Part shown: in pieces, positions 31,910 to 41,887 of the stretch
Layout of the letters: every line of letters starts with the position of its first letter
How positions within the stretch are numbered: the stretch's first letter is position 1
From: DASPKS01 sp035628035
Lineage (GTDB): Bacteria > Bacteroidota > Rhodothermia > Rhodothermales > Rubricoccaceae
Reading direction: 5' to 3'
Length of the DNA stretch: 43,438 nt
Assembly (NCBI GenBank): GCA_035628035.1
Contig: DASPKS010000221.1
Coordinates: forward strand, 1-43,438
Translations under genes and position numbers: made by a program
The notes under the pieces: generated by a model
The model's input: the letters and a program-made list of their open reading frames with translations, nothing else
What the model was told of the DNA's origin: nothing
Databases searched by the model: none

Positions 31910-31917
31910 TACCTTCG
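31910..31917 (+). promoter_or_regulatory. Possible -7 element immediately before the lamin-tail gene
   Basis: TACCTTCG ends only three bases before the ATG at 31921. If it is the -7 element the transcript would be leaderless or nearly so. The signal peptide fixes the ATG at this position. Confidence 0.3.
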
Positions 31918-31920
31918 GGC

Positions 31921-34677
31921 ATGCGCCCCCTCTCGCTCCTCGCGTTCGTATTGCCCTCGCTTGCGGCGGCCCAGGTCCCCGGTCCGCGCGACCTCGTGAT
32001 CAACGAGGTCATGTACGACCCGCCGGCACCCCAGCCGAGCACCAACGAGTGGGTCGAGATTTATAACCGGTCGAGCCAAACCCGCGATCTCGGCACCGTC
32101 ACATTCTCCGACGAGGCGAGCACGCCCGTGACGGTGGCGCCGCCGGGCACGCTGATCCAGCCGGGCGCCTTCGCCGTGCTCGTCCGCAACGCGACGGCGT
32201 TCCAGGCGGCCTATCCTGGCGTGCCCTATCTCGCCGTAGCGGGCTTCCCGGCCCTCAATAACGACGGCGACACCCCGACGCTTCGTGCGAGCGGCAGCGG
32301 CGAGGTCATCGACGCCGTCCCCTACACCCCGAGCTGGGGCGGCACGGACCCTAACCGCTCGCTCGAACGGCGCGACGTAGACGGGCCAAGCAATGACCCC
32401 GCAAACTTCGGGCTCACCACCGACCCGGATGCAGGGACGCCCGGCGCGCCCAACTCCATTGCCGGCGGCGGCGACACCACGCCGCCAGAGCTCGACGGCG
32501 CCTCGGCGCGAAGTGCGACGGAAGTGGAGGTTGTCTTCTCGGAGTCGGTCGTCGCCCAGCCTGAGGACTTCACGATCACGAACGGGATCGGCCAGCCTGT
32601 CGCCGTCACAATCGACCCGGGAGCCCCGGAGGTCGTGGTGCTCACGCTTGGCATGCCGCTCACTGGGCCGCAGACGTACACGCTCACCGTCACGAATGTC
32701 GAGGACCTCGCGGGCAACGTACTCGCCTCGGCCCAGACGACGTTCTTCTTCGGCGACTTCGGGACGCCCGCCCCGCGCGACGTCGTGATCAACGAGGTGA
32801 TGTACGACCCGCCCTCCCCGCAGCCCAGCACGAACGAGTGGGTCGAGCTCTTCAACCGCAGCACCGCGACGTTCGACCTCTCGGCGTTCGCGTTCACGGA
32901 TGGTACAGCGGCGCCGGTGCCGGTAGCCTCCGCGCCGACGGCACTCCCACCGGGCGGCTACGCCGTGCTCGTACGCGACTCGTCGGATTTCCGCACGGCG
33001 TTCCCCGGCACGCCCGGTCTCGTCCTTGAAGTGCCCGGCTTCCCCACGCTCAACAACACCGGCGACACCCCTACTATCCTCTTCGAGGGCACAACCATCG
33101 ACGCGGTGCCCTACCTCTCCTCGTGGGGCGGAACCGACGCCTCGCTGGAGCGGCGCGACCCCGACGCCCCCTCCGAGTTCGCCGTCAACTGGGGCACGAC
33201 GACCGACCCGCAGCGGGGCACCCCCGGCGAGCAGAACGGCATCTTCGGCCCCGACACCACCGGTCCGAACCCGGTCGAGGTGACCGTGGGGCCGGATGGT
33301 CGGTCGCTCGCGGTCATATTCGACGAGCCGCTCGACCCGGCATCGGTGGCCCCCGGCGCCTTTGCCCTTGCCGGGCCGGTCTCGCCAGCGGTGACGAACG
33401 CCGCGTACACGGCAACGCCTGACCCCACCGTCACGCTCACGCTCGCCTCGGCACTGGAGCCGGGAGCGTACACCCTCACCGTCAATGGTGTCCGCGACCT
33501 GTTGGGCAACCCGGCACAGAATGCCCAGGTCGCGTTCGGCTTCGCGCCCGACCGTACCCCGCCGACCCTGGATGCGGCGTTCGTGGTAGACGCGACGACC
33601 GTCGAGGTTCGCTTCAGCGAGCCGGTCAACGCGACGGCGGCAGACCCCACGCACTACAGCATTTCAGATGGGGTTAGCCAGCCGGCGAGCGTGGCCTACC
33701 CCGTCGAGGGGGACTCGGCGAGGGCGCGGCTCGTCCTCTCCACGCCCCTGCAGGCGCGCCAGCTCTACACGCTCACCGTGGCGGGCGTGGAGGACGTTGC
33801 GGGGAACGCGATGCCCGCCACCGACGCGCCGCTCTTCCTCGGCGAGCCTGACGTGCCTGCCCCCGGCGACCTCGTCGTGAACGAGGTGATGTTCGATCCC
33901 GGCGACGACGGGAGCGAGTACGTCGAGCTCTTCAACCGGAGCCCAGACAAGCTGTTCGACCTCCGTACGATCCATCTCTCCGACGACGGAGCGGACGACG
34001 CCGACCCCATCAGCTCGACCCCGGTGCTCGTCGCCCCCGGGATGCACGTTGCGGTGGTGGCCGACCGCGAGGCATTCGCGGTGCGCTTCCCCGGCGTGGC
34101 AGCGGTCGAGGCCGAGGAATTCCCGAGCCTTAACAACGACGGAGATGCCGTGGTGATCGCGTACCAGGGGGCGACGGTGGACTCGGTCCAGTACGACCCC
34201 GCGTGGCACCGCATCGAACTGGAAGACGCAACCGGGGTGGCCCTGGAGCGACGGGACCCAGCCGGGCCGTCCAACGACGAGACGAACTGGTCGTCCTCGC
34301 TTGATCCCAGCGGCGGGACGCCCGGCCGCGCCAACTCCGTCTTCGTCTTGCCTGGCGAACCGCCCGGCGACGCAGGCCTCACGGTGGACTCCCCCTTCGA
34401 CCCCGATGGCGGCCAGGCCGCCGCCCTCCGCTATACGCTCGGAACGGACGCCGCCCTCGTCCGCGCCCGGATCTATGACGGGGCCGGGCGGCTCGTCCGC
34501 TTCCTTGAAGAGGGCAACCTCAGCGGGCGAACGGGCACGCTCCTCTGGGACGGGAGGGATGACGCAGGGGGGTCCCTCCGCATCGGCATCTACGTAGTCC
34601 TCCTCGAAGCGGTGAACGTGGAGGGCGGCACGAGCGAGGCGCACCGTGCAGCCCTCGTGCTGGCACGCTCGTTCTAG
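31921..34677 (+). CDS. Secreted lamin-tail / SbsA-Ig repeat protein
   Basis: 918 residues from ATG 31921; the frame continues upstream into the M20 gene but the signal peptide MRPLSLLAFVLPSLAAAQ fixes the start. Three lamin-tail domains begin at residues 24, 287 and 650 (DLVINEVMYDPP, DVVINEVMYDPP, DLVVNEVMFDPG), each with the W/YVE-I/L-F/YNRS strand and ending LERRD...SN..NW. Three bacterial Ig-like (SbsA/Big_5) domains fill the spaces, starting TTPPELDG, TTGPNPVEV and RTPPTLDAAF, with the recurring YTLTV-ngV-DLAGN motif. The C-terminus is a FlgD-like Ig (VRARIYDGAGRLVRFLEEG, LLWDGRDDAG, GIYVVLLEA). Such proteins are surface or exported; LTDs in bacteria often accompany exported nucleases or adhesins. 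No catalytic domain is visible. Confidence 0.88.
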   Translation: MRPLSLLAFVLPSLAAAQVPGPRDLVINEVMYDPPAPQPSTNEWVEIYNRSSQTRDLGTVTFSDEASTPVTVAPPGTLIQPGAFAVLVRNATAFQAAYPGVPYLAVAGFPALNNDGDTPTLRASGSGEVIDAVPYTPSWGGTDPNRSLERRDVDGPSNDPANFGLTTDPDAGTPGAPNSIAGGGDTTPPELDGASARSATEVEVVFSESVVAQPEDFTITNGIGQPVAVTIDPGAPEVVVLTLGMPLTGPQTYTLTVTNVEDLAGNVLASAQTTFFFGDFGTPAPRDVVINEVMYDPPSPQPSTNEWVELFNRSTATFDLSAFAFTDGTAAPVPVASAPTALPPGGYAVLVRDSSDFRTAFPGTPGLVLEVPGFPTLNNTGDTPTILFEGTTIDAVPYLSSWGGTDASLERRDPDAPSEFAVNWGTTTDPQRGTPGEQNGIFGPDTTGPNPVEVTVGPDGRSLAVIFDEPLDPASVAPGAFALAGPVSPAVTNAAYTATPDPTVTLTLASALEPGAYTLTVNGVRDLLGNPAQNAQVAFGFAPDRTPPTLDAAFVVDATTVEVRFSEPVNATAADPTHYSISDGVSQPASVAYPVEGDSARARLVLSTPLQARQLYTLTVAGVEDVAGNAMPATDAPLFLGEPDVPAPGDLVVNEVMFDPGDDGSEYVELFNRSPDKLFDLRTIHLSDDGADDADPISSTPVLVAPGMHVAVVADREAFAVRFPGVAAVEAEEFPSLNNDGDAVVIAYQGATVDSVQYDPAWHRIELEDATGVALERRDPAGPSNDETNWSSSLDPSGGTPGRANSVFVLPGEPPGDAGLTVDSPFDPDGGQAAALRYTLGTDAALVRARIYDGAGRLVRFLEEGNLSGRTGTLLWDGRDDAGGSLRIGIYVVLLEAVNVEGGTSEAHRAALVLARSF
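31984..32847 (+). repeat. Duplicated 75-base segment within the lamin-tail gene
   Basis: 31984-32058 and 32773-32847 encode the start of lamin-tail domains 1 and 2. Aligned by eye they differ at 8 of 75 positions, mostly third codon bases, much less than the remainder of the two domains. Confidence 0.75.
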
Positions 34678-34683
34678 GCGACC

Positions 34684-35148
34684 TCATTCCAGCGCGAAGA
34701 CGGCCGTATAGGACGTCCACACCCGGCCGTGCTGCCCGTCGAGCTCTCCTGGCGTGAACCAGAAGGTCCGGACGGTCTCCAGGGCCGCCTGATCGAGCAA
34801 CTCGTGGACGCCCGAGACCCGCTCCACTTTTTCGACGACACCGCGGGGGCTGACGAGCGCCCGCACGACAACGCGGCCCTCGATCCCCGCACGCCGGGCG
34901 AAGTCAGGGTACGCCGCGTCGATGAGCCGGGCGGCGTCGTAGGGCGGATAAGGAGGCAGGTCCACCTCGGCCGTTTCGTAGATGGGGCCTACCGAGTCCA
35001 GCGCGGGGTCGTACGGCGGCGGCATCGGGGACCCCTGCACGGCAGCCGGCTCGACCGCGACACATCCGGCGAGGACCAACGCGTTCATAGCCCCGAACCA
35101 GAGGTGGGAGATTCGGGCGGGGTATGACACGTGAAGAAGTCGCTGCAC
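34684..35148 (-). CDS. Lipoprotein with a TonB C-terminal domain
   Basis: 154 residues from GTG 35148. The N-terminus MQRLLHVSYPARISHLWF-GAMNALVLAGC has a basic region, a hydrophobic stretch and a lipobox with Cys29; the inner ATG at 35088 would leave too short a signal. Residues about 72-154 match the TonB_C fold: PDFARRAGIEGRVVVRALVSPRGVVEKVERVSGVHELLDQAALETVRTFWFTPG (the YP..A...gieG.V.v.f.v...G.v.....s.s...ld.aAl..v....f.P pattern). Classical TonB is anchored by a transmembrane helix and pairs with ExbBD; a lipid anchor is unusual and no ExbBD genes lie here. It may transduce force differently or simply bind outer-membrane partners. Confidence 0.8.
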   Translation of the reverse strand: MQRLLHVSYPARISHLWFGAMNALVLAGCVAVEPAAVQGSPMPPPYDPALDSVGPIYETAEVDLPPYPPYDAARLIDAAYPDFARRAGIEGRVVVRALVSPRGVVEKVERVSGVHELLDQAALETVRTFWFTPGELDGQHGRVWTSYTAVFALE

Positions 35149-35312
35149 TAACCGAAGGGCGTTCTATGCGCTTGTCCGGCACGCCGTTCGCACCGAGCTT
35201 TCAGGGGCACGGCGCCCGACCAGGCCGTCCACCCATGAAGCGGCCATGCGGGTGGAACTGTGCCGCCGCGCCCGGATAGTACCGCCCCCAGCCCCGGCTG
35301 CTGCCCTCCCCG

Positions 35313-35675
35313 ATGGACACCCTCGTCGAAACTCCGACCCAGCGGAAGAACCCCGTCGCCCTCACCGAGCGCGCCGCCGCAGAGGTCCGCCGCATCCGCG
35401 CCAACAAGCAGATCCCCGCTGACTACGGCCTCCGCGTCGGCGTTAAGGGCGGGGGCTGCTCGGGGATGAGCTACCTCCTCGGCTTCGACAAGAAGCGGGA
35501 GCACGACCTCGAGTTCGAGCAGGACGGCGTCGCCATCTTCATGGACAAGCGACAGGGGCTCTACCTCCTCGGCGCCACCGTCGACTACCACGACGGCCTC
35601 GACGCGCGAGGCTTCGTCTTCGAGAACCCCAACGCCACCCAGACCTGCGGCTGCGGCTCCAGCTTCGCTGCGTGA
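35313..35675 (+). CDS. A-type iron-sulfur carrier (IscA/ErpA/HesB family)
   Basis: 120 residues. The family carries and transfers Fe-S clusters. The three conserved cysteines are Cys49 in VKGGGCSGMSYLLGF and Cys112/Cys114 in TCGCGSSF at the C-terminus. The body has ALTERAAAEVRRIRANK, VAIFMDKRQGLYLLGATVDYHDGL and GFVFENPNATQTCGCGSSF, all standard. IscA, ErpA and SufA cannot be told apart from sequence alone; no isc or suf genes are adjacent, which favours an ErpA-like stand-alone role. clpC follows 60 bases later on the same strand. Confidence 0.94.
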   Translation: MDTLVETPTQRKNPVALTERAAAEVRRIRANKQIPADYGLRVGVKGGGCSGMSYLLGFDKKREHDLEFEQDGVAIFMDKRQGLYLLGATVDYHDGLDARGFVFENPNATQTCGCGSSFAA

Positions 35676-35735
35676 CCGCGCCCTTTCGGAACGCTTGTTG
35701 AACGACGCGAGCCCCCCTCGCCCCCTGATCCCCTG

Positions 35736-38300
<2,565 letters not shown>

Positions 38301-38320
38301 CGACCCCTGCCTTTTCGTGG

Positions 38321-38354
38321 AGCCCCGCTACCTCCCCGGTGGCGGGGCTTTTTT
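38321..38354 (+). terminator. Intrinsic terminator of clpC
   Basis: A 12-pair stem (AGCCCCGC arm at 38321-38328, with GCGGGGCT at 38342-38349, extended inward through one T-G pair) around a five-base loop, followed by TTTTT. It lies 20 bases after the clpC stop and overlaps the 3' end of the gene on the other strand. Confidence 0.9.
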
Positions 38355-39959
38355 GTTTCCACGCGCTGTGCCGGGTCCGTAGGCGAACCGGACGCCGGGG
38401 GGCAGAGACCGCACGAACGCCGGAAGCACCGCCTGGGCTCGCGTGGCGCCTTCCGCGTCCAGGGCGAAGAAGGCGACGGCATCCCCGCCGGTGACGAGGC
38501 GGATGTGGCCGAGGCGGAGCGTCCCGAGGTGGACCCAACGAGCCGGCCGCTCGGGGAACCATTCCTCGTAGATCATCGCGAAGTGGACGTCGTGGCGGGC
38601 GGCAAGGGTATCCATCCACGGCGAGGGGTCGGCAGCCATTCGGCGCATCAGGGCTTCCCTCGAGGCGAGCCCGGCGAGATCGAGCACGTAGTGGGGGTTT
38701 TGGAAGGAGACCCACCCGATGTCGTTGGCGGCGATGGGCGCGTCGTAGGCTCGCGCAAACCGGTGCATCTGGTACTGCTGCTCGTAGATATTGCGCGCGG
38801 CAAGTGGCGTGGCCGCCGTCGCATACACGCGCAGCGGGCTCGTGACGAGCGCAGCAGCGAGAGCGTAAACGGCCACCCGCCCTACGGGCACCCCCACGAC
38901 GGCCCGCCGAAGGGGCTCGCGGAAGAGGTAGAGCAAGACGGGGAGCAGCACGGCGATGAGGTACGGCTCGTACCGGCCGAACCAGCCGAACTGCCCAGCC
39001 ACGACGTGGAGCACGGCCGCTGCGAGCGCCCACGCCGCGAGGGCCCAGTGGTGCTTCCGGCTGAAGATGGCAGCTTCCAAGAAAACCAGGGCGGCTCCGA
39101 CGACCACCATCCCGTCCGTCGACGTGATCCGCCGCAGCAGATCCAGTACCCACGTACCCCGGCTCCCACCCGCCAGCACGGGCGACTTCGCGTAGATCGA
39201 TGTGGGTAGCGGGCTGAGCCCGAGCCCGTGGAGGAACAACGCGAACGCGCCCAGCCCGGCGGCTACGCCGAGGGCTACGCCGGCTGCAGCGGCGCGGTGT
39301 CCCCGCACGAAAAGGTAGGCCACTGCCGGCACCGTCAGCGCCAGGCCTTCGTACCGGACGAGTGGGCCGAGGATGAGTACGGCCGGCACCCACCTCGCCA
39401 GCCGTCCCTCCTCCTGCTCGCGAATGAGCCCCCAGGCAGCGGCGGCCGACAGCGCCGCGTGGAGGGCGTGCTCCATCCCCGTAAACACCAGCCCTACGAG
39501 GTTGGTCGCGAGCGCCATCGCCACCACGAGCGCCGAGACGGTAAAGGGGACCACACCAGGCAAGAGGTTGTGGACCAAGTGCGTGAACACGTAGGCCGCC
39601 GCGAGGGCGGCGACCACGTTCAACAGGAGCGGGACCAGCTCCCCACCTGGCAACCACGCGGAAGGCGCCAGCAGGAACGGCCATAGCGGGCTCGACGACG
39701 GCGCCGACGGCTCAGCCGGATTGATCCCATAGTGCCCACCCGCAATCCCCTCAGCAAGTGCGAGGTGGATGTAGGGATCGTCGAGGCTGTACGTGAAGGT
39801 CCCCCGATTCAGCGCGAGCGTCCCGCCCAGGTCGTAGAGGAACAGGACACCGAGGGCGATGCACACCCCGCTGAACGCTTTTCTCCCGTCTACTGCGGCC
39901 CCTACCCGGGCGGGGGATTCCCCCAGCGAGGGGACCACGGCAGCGGAGCGATTGGGCAT
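38328..39959 (-). CDS. Polytopic GT-C-like membrane protein
   Basis: 543 residues from ATG 39959; a TTG at 40007 would add 16 residues without a domain. About ten to twelve hydrophobic segments. The first periplasmic loop has FTYSLDDPYIHLALAEGIAGGHYGIN, an Asp-Asp pair placed as in GT-C lipid-linked sugar transferases (PMT/ArnT/Alg9 types), then SSSPLWPFLLAPSAWL and LVGLVFTGMEHALHAAL. The last 150 residues are soluble, with ARNIYEQQYQMHRFARAYDAPIAANDIGWVSF and YEEWFPERPARWVHLGTL, similar to the periplasmic tails of such enzymes. Glycosyl transfer from a polyprenyl-phosphate sugar is a likely but unproven role. The stop codon lies inside the clpC terminator, and the T-run encodes the two Lys near the C-terminus. 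Confidence 0.8.
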   Translation of the reverse strand: MPNRSAAVVPSLGESPARVGAAVDGRKAFSGVCIALGVLFLYDLGGTLALNRGTFTYSLDDPYIHLALAEGIAGGHYGINPAEPSAPSSSPLWPFLLAPSAWLPGGELVPLLLNVVAALAAAYVFTHLVHNLLPGVVPFTVSALVVAMALATNLVGLVFTGMEHALHAALSAAAAWGLIREQEEGRLARWVPAVLILGPLVRYEGLALTVPAVAYLFVRGHRAAAAGVALGVAAGLGAFALFLHGLGLSPLPTSIYAKSPVLAGGSRGTWVLDLLRRITSTDGMVVVGAALVFLEAAIFSRKHHWALAAWALAAAVLHVVAGQFGWFGRYEPYLIAVLLPVLLYLFREPLRRAVVGVPVGRVAVYALAAALVTSPLRVYATAATPLAARNIYEQQYQMHRFARAYDAPIAANDIGWVSFQNPHYVLDLAGLASREALMRRMAADPSPWMDTLAARHDVHFAMIYEEWFPERPARWVHLGTLRLGHIRLVTGGDAVAFFALDAEGATRAQAVLPAFVRSLPPGVRFAYGPGTARGNKKAPPPGR

Positions 39960-39982
39960 AGAAGCGGGACGAGTCGGAGCCC

Positions 39983-39990
39983 CTAACCTA
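39983..39990 (-). promoter_or_regulatory. Possible -7 element for the GT-C-like gene
   Basis: TAGGTTAG on the minus strand, 23 bases before the ATG at 39959. It has the TAnnTT core; if used it excludes the TTG start at 40007. Confidence 0.22.
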
Positions 39991-40011
39991 CCCCCTCCCT
40001 CCAACAAGAAC

Positions 40012-40041
40012 GCCCCGTCTCCTGCCGGCAGGAGACGGGGC
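40012..40041 (-). terminator. Hairpin terminator of the small membrane protein gene
   Basis: A perfect 15-base palindrome (GCCCCGTCTCCTGCC and its complement; in practice a 13-pair stem closed by GCCG or similar). On the minus strand it is followed by GTTCTTGTTGG, moderately T-rich, 26 bases after the stop at 40068. Confidence 0.7.
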
Positions 40042-40067
40042 TCGAGGTTCGCATACCGGAGTGAGCG

Positions 40068-40268
40068 TCAGTTCCCTTCGGGCACCACCTCCTCCGGCAC
40101 GTCCACATCGATGTCGGCGTCGATGTCCTGCCCGGCATCCGGCGCGGCACCGCCGCGGAGGAAGAAGAACCAGACGAGGAGGAGGATCGCCACGACGGCA
40201 ATGATGGCGACGATGGCGGTGGAGGCGCCGCCGCGGTCGCCGCCATTGGTGTTGATCTGATCGGCCAT
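40068..40268 (-). CDS. Small single-pass membrane protein with acidic tail
   Basis: 66 residues: a polar N-terminus (MADQINTNGGDRGGAST), one strongly hydrophobic helix (AIVAIIAVVAILLLVWFFF at about 18-36) closing with LRGG, and an acidic tail (DAGQDIDADIDVDVPEEVVPE). No family recognised. The own terminator and clean boundaries support a real gene. The tail carries nine or more acidic residues and no basic one, so it would face the cytoplasm or periplasm as an anionic brush. Its neighbours do not suggest a function. Confidence 0.72.
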   Translation of the reverse strand: MADQINTNGGDRGGASTAIVAIIAVVAILLLVWFFFLRGGAAPDAGQDIDADIDVDVPEEVVPEGN

Positions 40269-40414
40269 GGTGAGAGGAGGTGGGTGGAAGGGGCGAGGGA
40301 CGCGGGGGGCCGCGCTCGGCGTTAGACCGTACCCCGTCTAGGAGGTTTCGTCAGCCATCCGGTTGAGGGGCCGAAGGCGTCTCCCGTAACTAATCGGTCA
40401 GGGGTGCTATCTAC

Positions 40415-40450
40415 GAAAAAGCCCCGCGCCGAATCGTCCGGCGCGGGGCT
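40415..40450 (-). terminator. Intrinsic terminator of the minimal T9SS cargo gene
   Basis: Twelve-pair stem (AGCCCCGCGCCG at 40420-40431 with its complement at 40439-40450, seven-base loop) followed on the minus strand by TTTTT (40420-40416). It lies 20 bases after the stop at 40471. The 40269-40414 interval to its left holds only the leader of the small membrane protein gene. Confidence 0.88.
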
Positions 40451-40470
40451 CCGAAAAGCGAGGGTCGTGC

Positions 40471-40929
40471 TCAGCGCGAGAGCACGATGGGACGAACGGC
40501 CGTGCTCCCGTCTGCGCCCATCACACGCACCACGTAGAGCCCGCCGGGGAGGGTACCCGCCTCGAACACGACTGCGTGGGTGCCTGCCGGGAGGGCGCCG
40601 TCGTGGAGGAGCGCCACGCGGCGGCCGAGCGCATCGAACACTGCCACCTGCACGGCCTCGTTCCGCTCAATGGTCAGCGTCAAGCGGGTGCTGACCGTGA
40701 AGGGGTTCGGGCGCGCGGGGCTGAGCGCAAACCGCCCCGGCGTCTCCGGGCCACTGCCGGCGTCGAGCAGCGTCAGCCAGGCGAGGGGACCCGACTCCGT
40801 GAAGGCAGGCCCGCTGGGGACATCCGCCGACGCGAGGAGAAACAGGGGGCTACTGGCCGCGCCCAAGGACTGGGCCGACGCGGGCAGGCCGATCAGCGCG
40901 GCGAGGAGAATCGTGGTAAACAGGCGCAT
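40471..40929 (-). CDS. Small secreted protein consisting mainly of a T9SS sorting domain
   Basis: 152 residues from ATG 40929 (signal peptide MRLFTTILLAALIGLPASAQ); an upstream start at 40953 would spoil the signal and lies at a promoter-like element. After a ~50-residue linker with no recognisable domain (SSPLFLLASADVPSGPAF, WLTLLDAGSG), the Por-type C-terminal domain begins near residue 70: LSPARPNPFTVSTRLTLTIERNEAVQVAVFDALGRRV, then LPAGTHAVVFEA, LPGGLYVVRV and RPIVLSR. The signal and CTD predict export across both membranes, yet almost no cargo is present. It could be a remnant of a larger protein or a small surface factor. It has its own terminator. Confidence 0.83.
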   Translation of the reverse strand: MRLFTTILLAALIGLPASAQSLGAASSPLFLLASADVPSGPAFTESGPLAWLTLLDAGSGPETPGRFALSPARPNPFTVSTRLTLTIERNEAVQVAVFDALGRRVALLHDGALPAGTHAVVFEAGTLPGGLYVVRVMGADGSTAVRPIVLSR

Positions 40930-40949
40930 CGGGGTGCGGTCGTTTGGAC

Positions 40950-40957
40950 TCAATGTA
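40950..40957 (-). promoter_or_regulatory. Possible -7 element for the minimal T9SS cargo gene
   Basis: TACATTGA on the minus strand, 20 bases before the ATG at 40929; similar to the elements in front of dnaG and the response regulator. It argues for 40929 over 40953 as start. Confidence 0.27.
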
Positions 40958-41028
40958 CGCTACGGGTTAAACCGATGCTACCCCCGGCGGATCCGGCCTT
41001 CGCCGGGGATTCTTGGCCCGACCGCGTC

Positions 41029-41814
41029 CTACCATAAGGGGCGCGAGCGGGGGTCGGCCCGCGTGAGCGCATTCGGCCGCTCGTGGACCCCCCGCCCGCG
41101 CAGGACGAAGGCGAGCACGACCCCCGCCAGGAAGCCCCCGATGTGGGCGCCATAGGCCACCCCGCCCGTCTGCTCCGTCGCCGCGATGGCCCCGTACCCA
41201 TTGACGAACTGGAACACGATCCACAGCCCGAGCGCCACGAACGCCGGCACGGCGACGACGGTGTAGAAGAAGATCGCGTTTACACGGTTGCGCGGGAAGA
41301 GCACGAGGTACGCCCCGAGCACCCCAGAGATGGCCCCGCTCGCGCCGAGGTTCGGGATGAGGGAGTCGGGGTCGAGCGCGAGCTGGGCGAACGTGGCTGC
41401 CACCCCGCTGACGAGGTAGAACAAGAGGAAGGTCTTCGACCCGAACCGGTGCTCCACGTTGTCTCCGAAGATCCACAGGTAGAGCATGTTGCCGAAGATG
41501 TGGGCGATCCCGCCGTGCATGAACATTGCCGAGAGGATCGTGAGGTAGATTAGCGGGGCCGGGCCGGGGCCGGGCCGCTGAGGAAGCTGGCTGGGCTTCG
41601 AGATCTCCCGATTGGGGTCCTCTTCAGGGAGCGGCGCGCTGTTGACGAGGTCCTCCCCCGTCGTGATCTCCTGAGGGACCATGCTCCACCCGTACGTAAA
41701 CGCGGGGTCCGAGAGCTGGACGACGAAGAGCGCGAGGTTCGCGAGGATGAGGGTGATCGTGACGACGGCCCGCCCGTTGAGGTGGCGGTCGTCGTCGCTG
41801 ATGGGGAAGAGCAT
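41029..41814 (-). CDS. Rhomboid family intramembrane serine protease
   Basis: 261 residues with about six membrane helices. The first helix (VVTITLILANLALFVVQL) is followed by a loop with a long Pro/Glu-rich insert (51-86), then LTILSAMFMHGGIAHIFGNMLYLWIFGDNVE with the conserved His100/His105/Asn109. The catalytic dyad is Ser159 in NLGASGAISGVLGAYLVLFP and His224 in YGAHIGGFLAG. Rhomboids cleave transmembrane segments near the outer face of the bilayer. Substrate unknown. Divergent from the beta-propeller gene with 73 bases between starts. Confidence 0.93.
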   Translation of the reverse strand: MLFPISDDDRHLNGRAVVTITLILANLALFVVQLSDPAFTYGWSMVPQEITTGEDLVNSAPLPEEDPNREISKPSQLPQRPGPGPAPLIYLTILSAMFMHGGIAHIFGNMLYLWIFGDNVEHRFGSKTFLLFYLVSGVAATFAQLALDPDSLIPNLGASGAISGVLGAYLVLFPRNRVNAIFFYTVVAVPAFVALGLWIVFQFVNGYGAIAATEQTGGVAYGAHIGGFLAGVVLAFVLRGRGVHERPNALTRADPRSRPLW

Positions 41815-41856
41815 GGGGGAGCAGCGGTTCGGAAGAGGCGCCCCTTCGACGGACCC

Positions 41857-41864
41857 TATCTTCC
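41857..41864 (+). promoter_or_regulatory. Possible -7 element for the SBBP-repeat gene
   Basis: TATCTTCC, 23 bases before the ATG at 41888; matches the TAnnTT core of the other candidate elements in the window. Confidence 0.3.
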
Positions 41865-41887
41865 CCTAGGTTCCACCACCCGTCCTC

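Noticed and set aside
40329..40350. AGGAGG-like sequence (TAGGAGGTTTC) as a ribosome binding site
   Set aside because: No plausible start codon with a reading frame follows on the plus strand before the terminator region.
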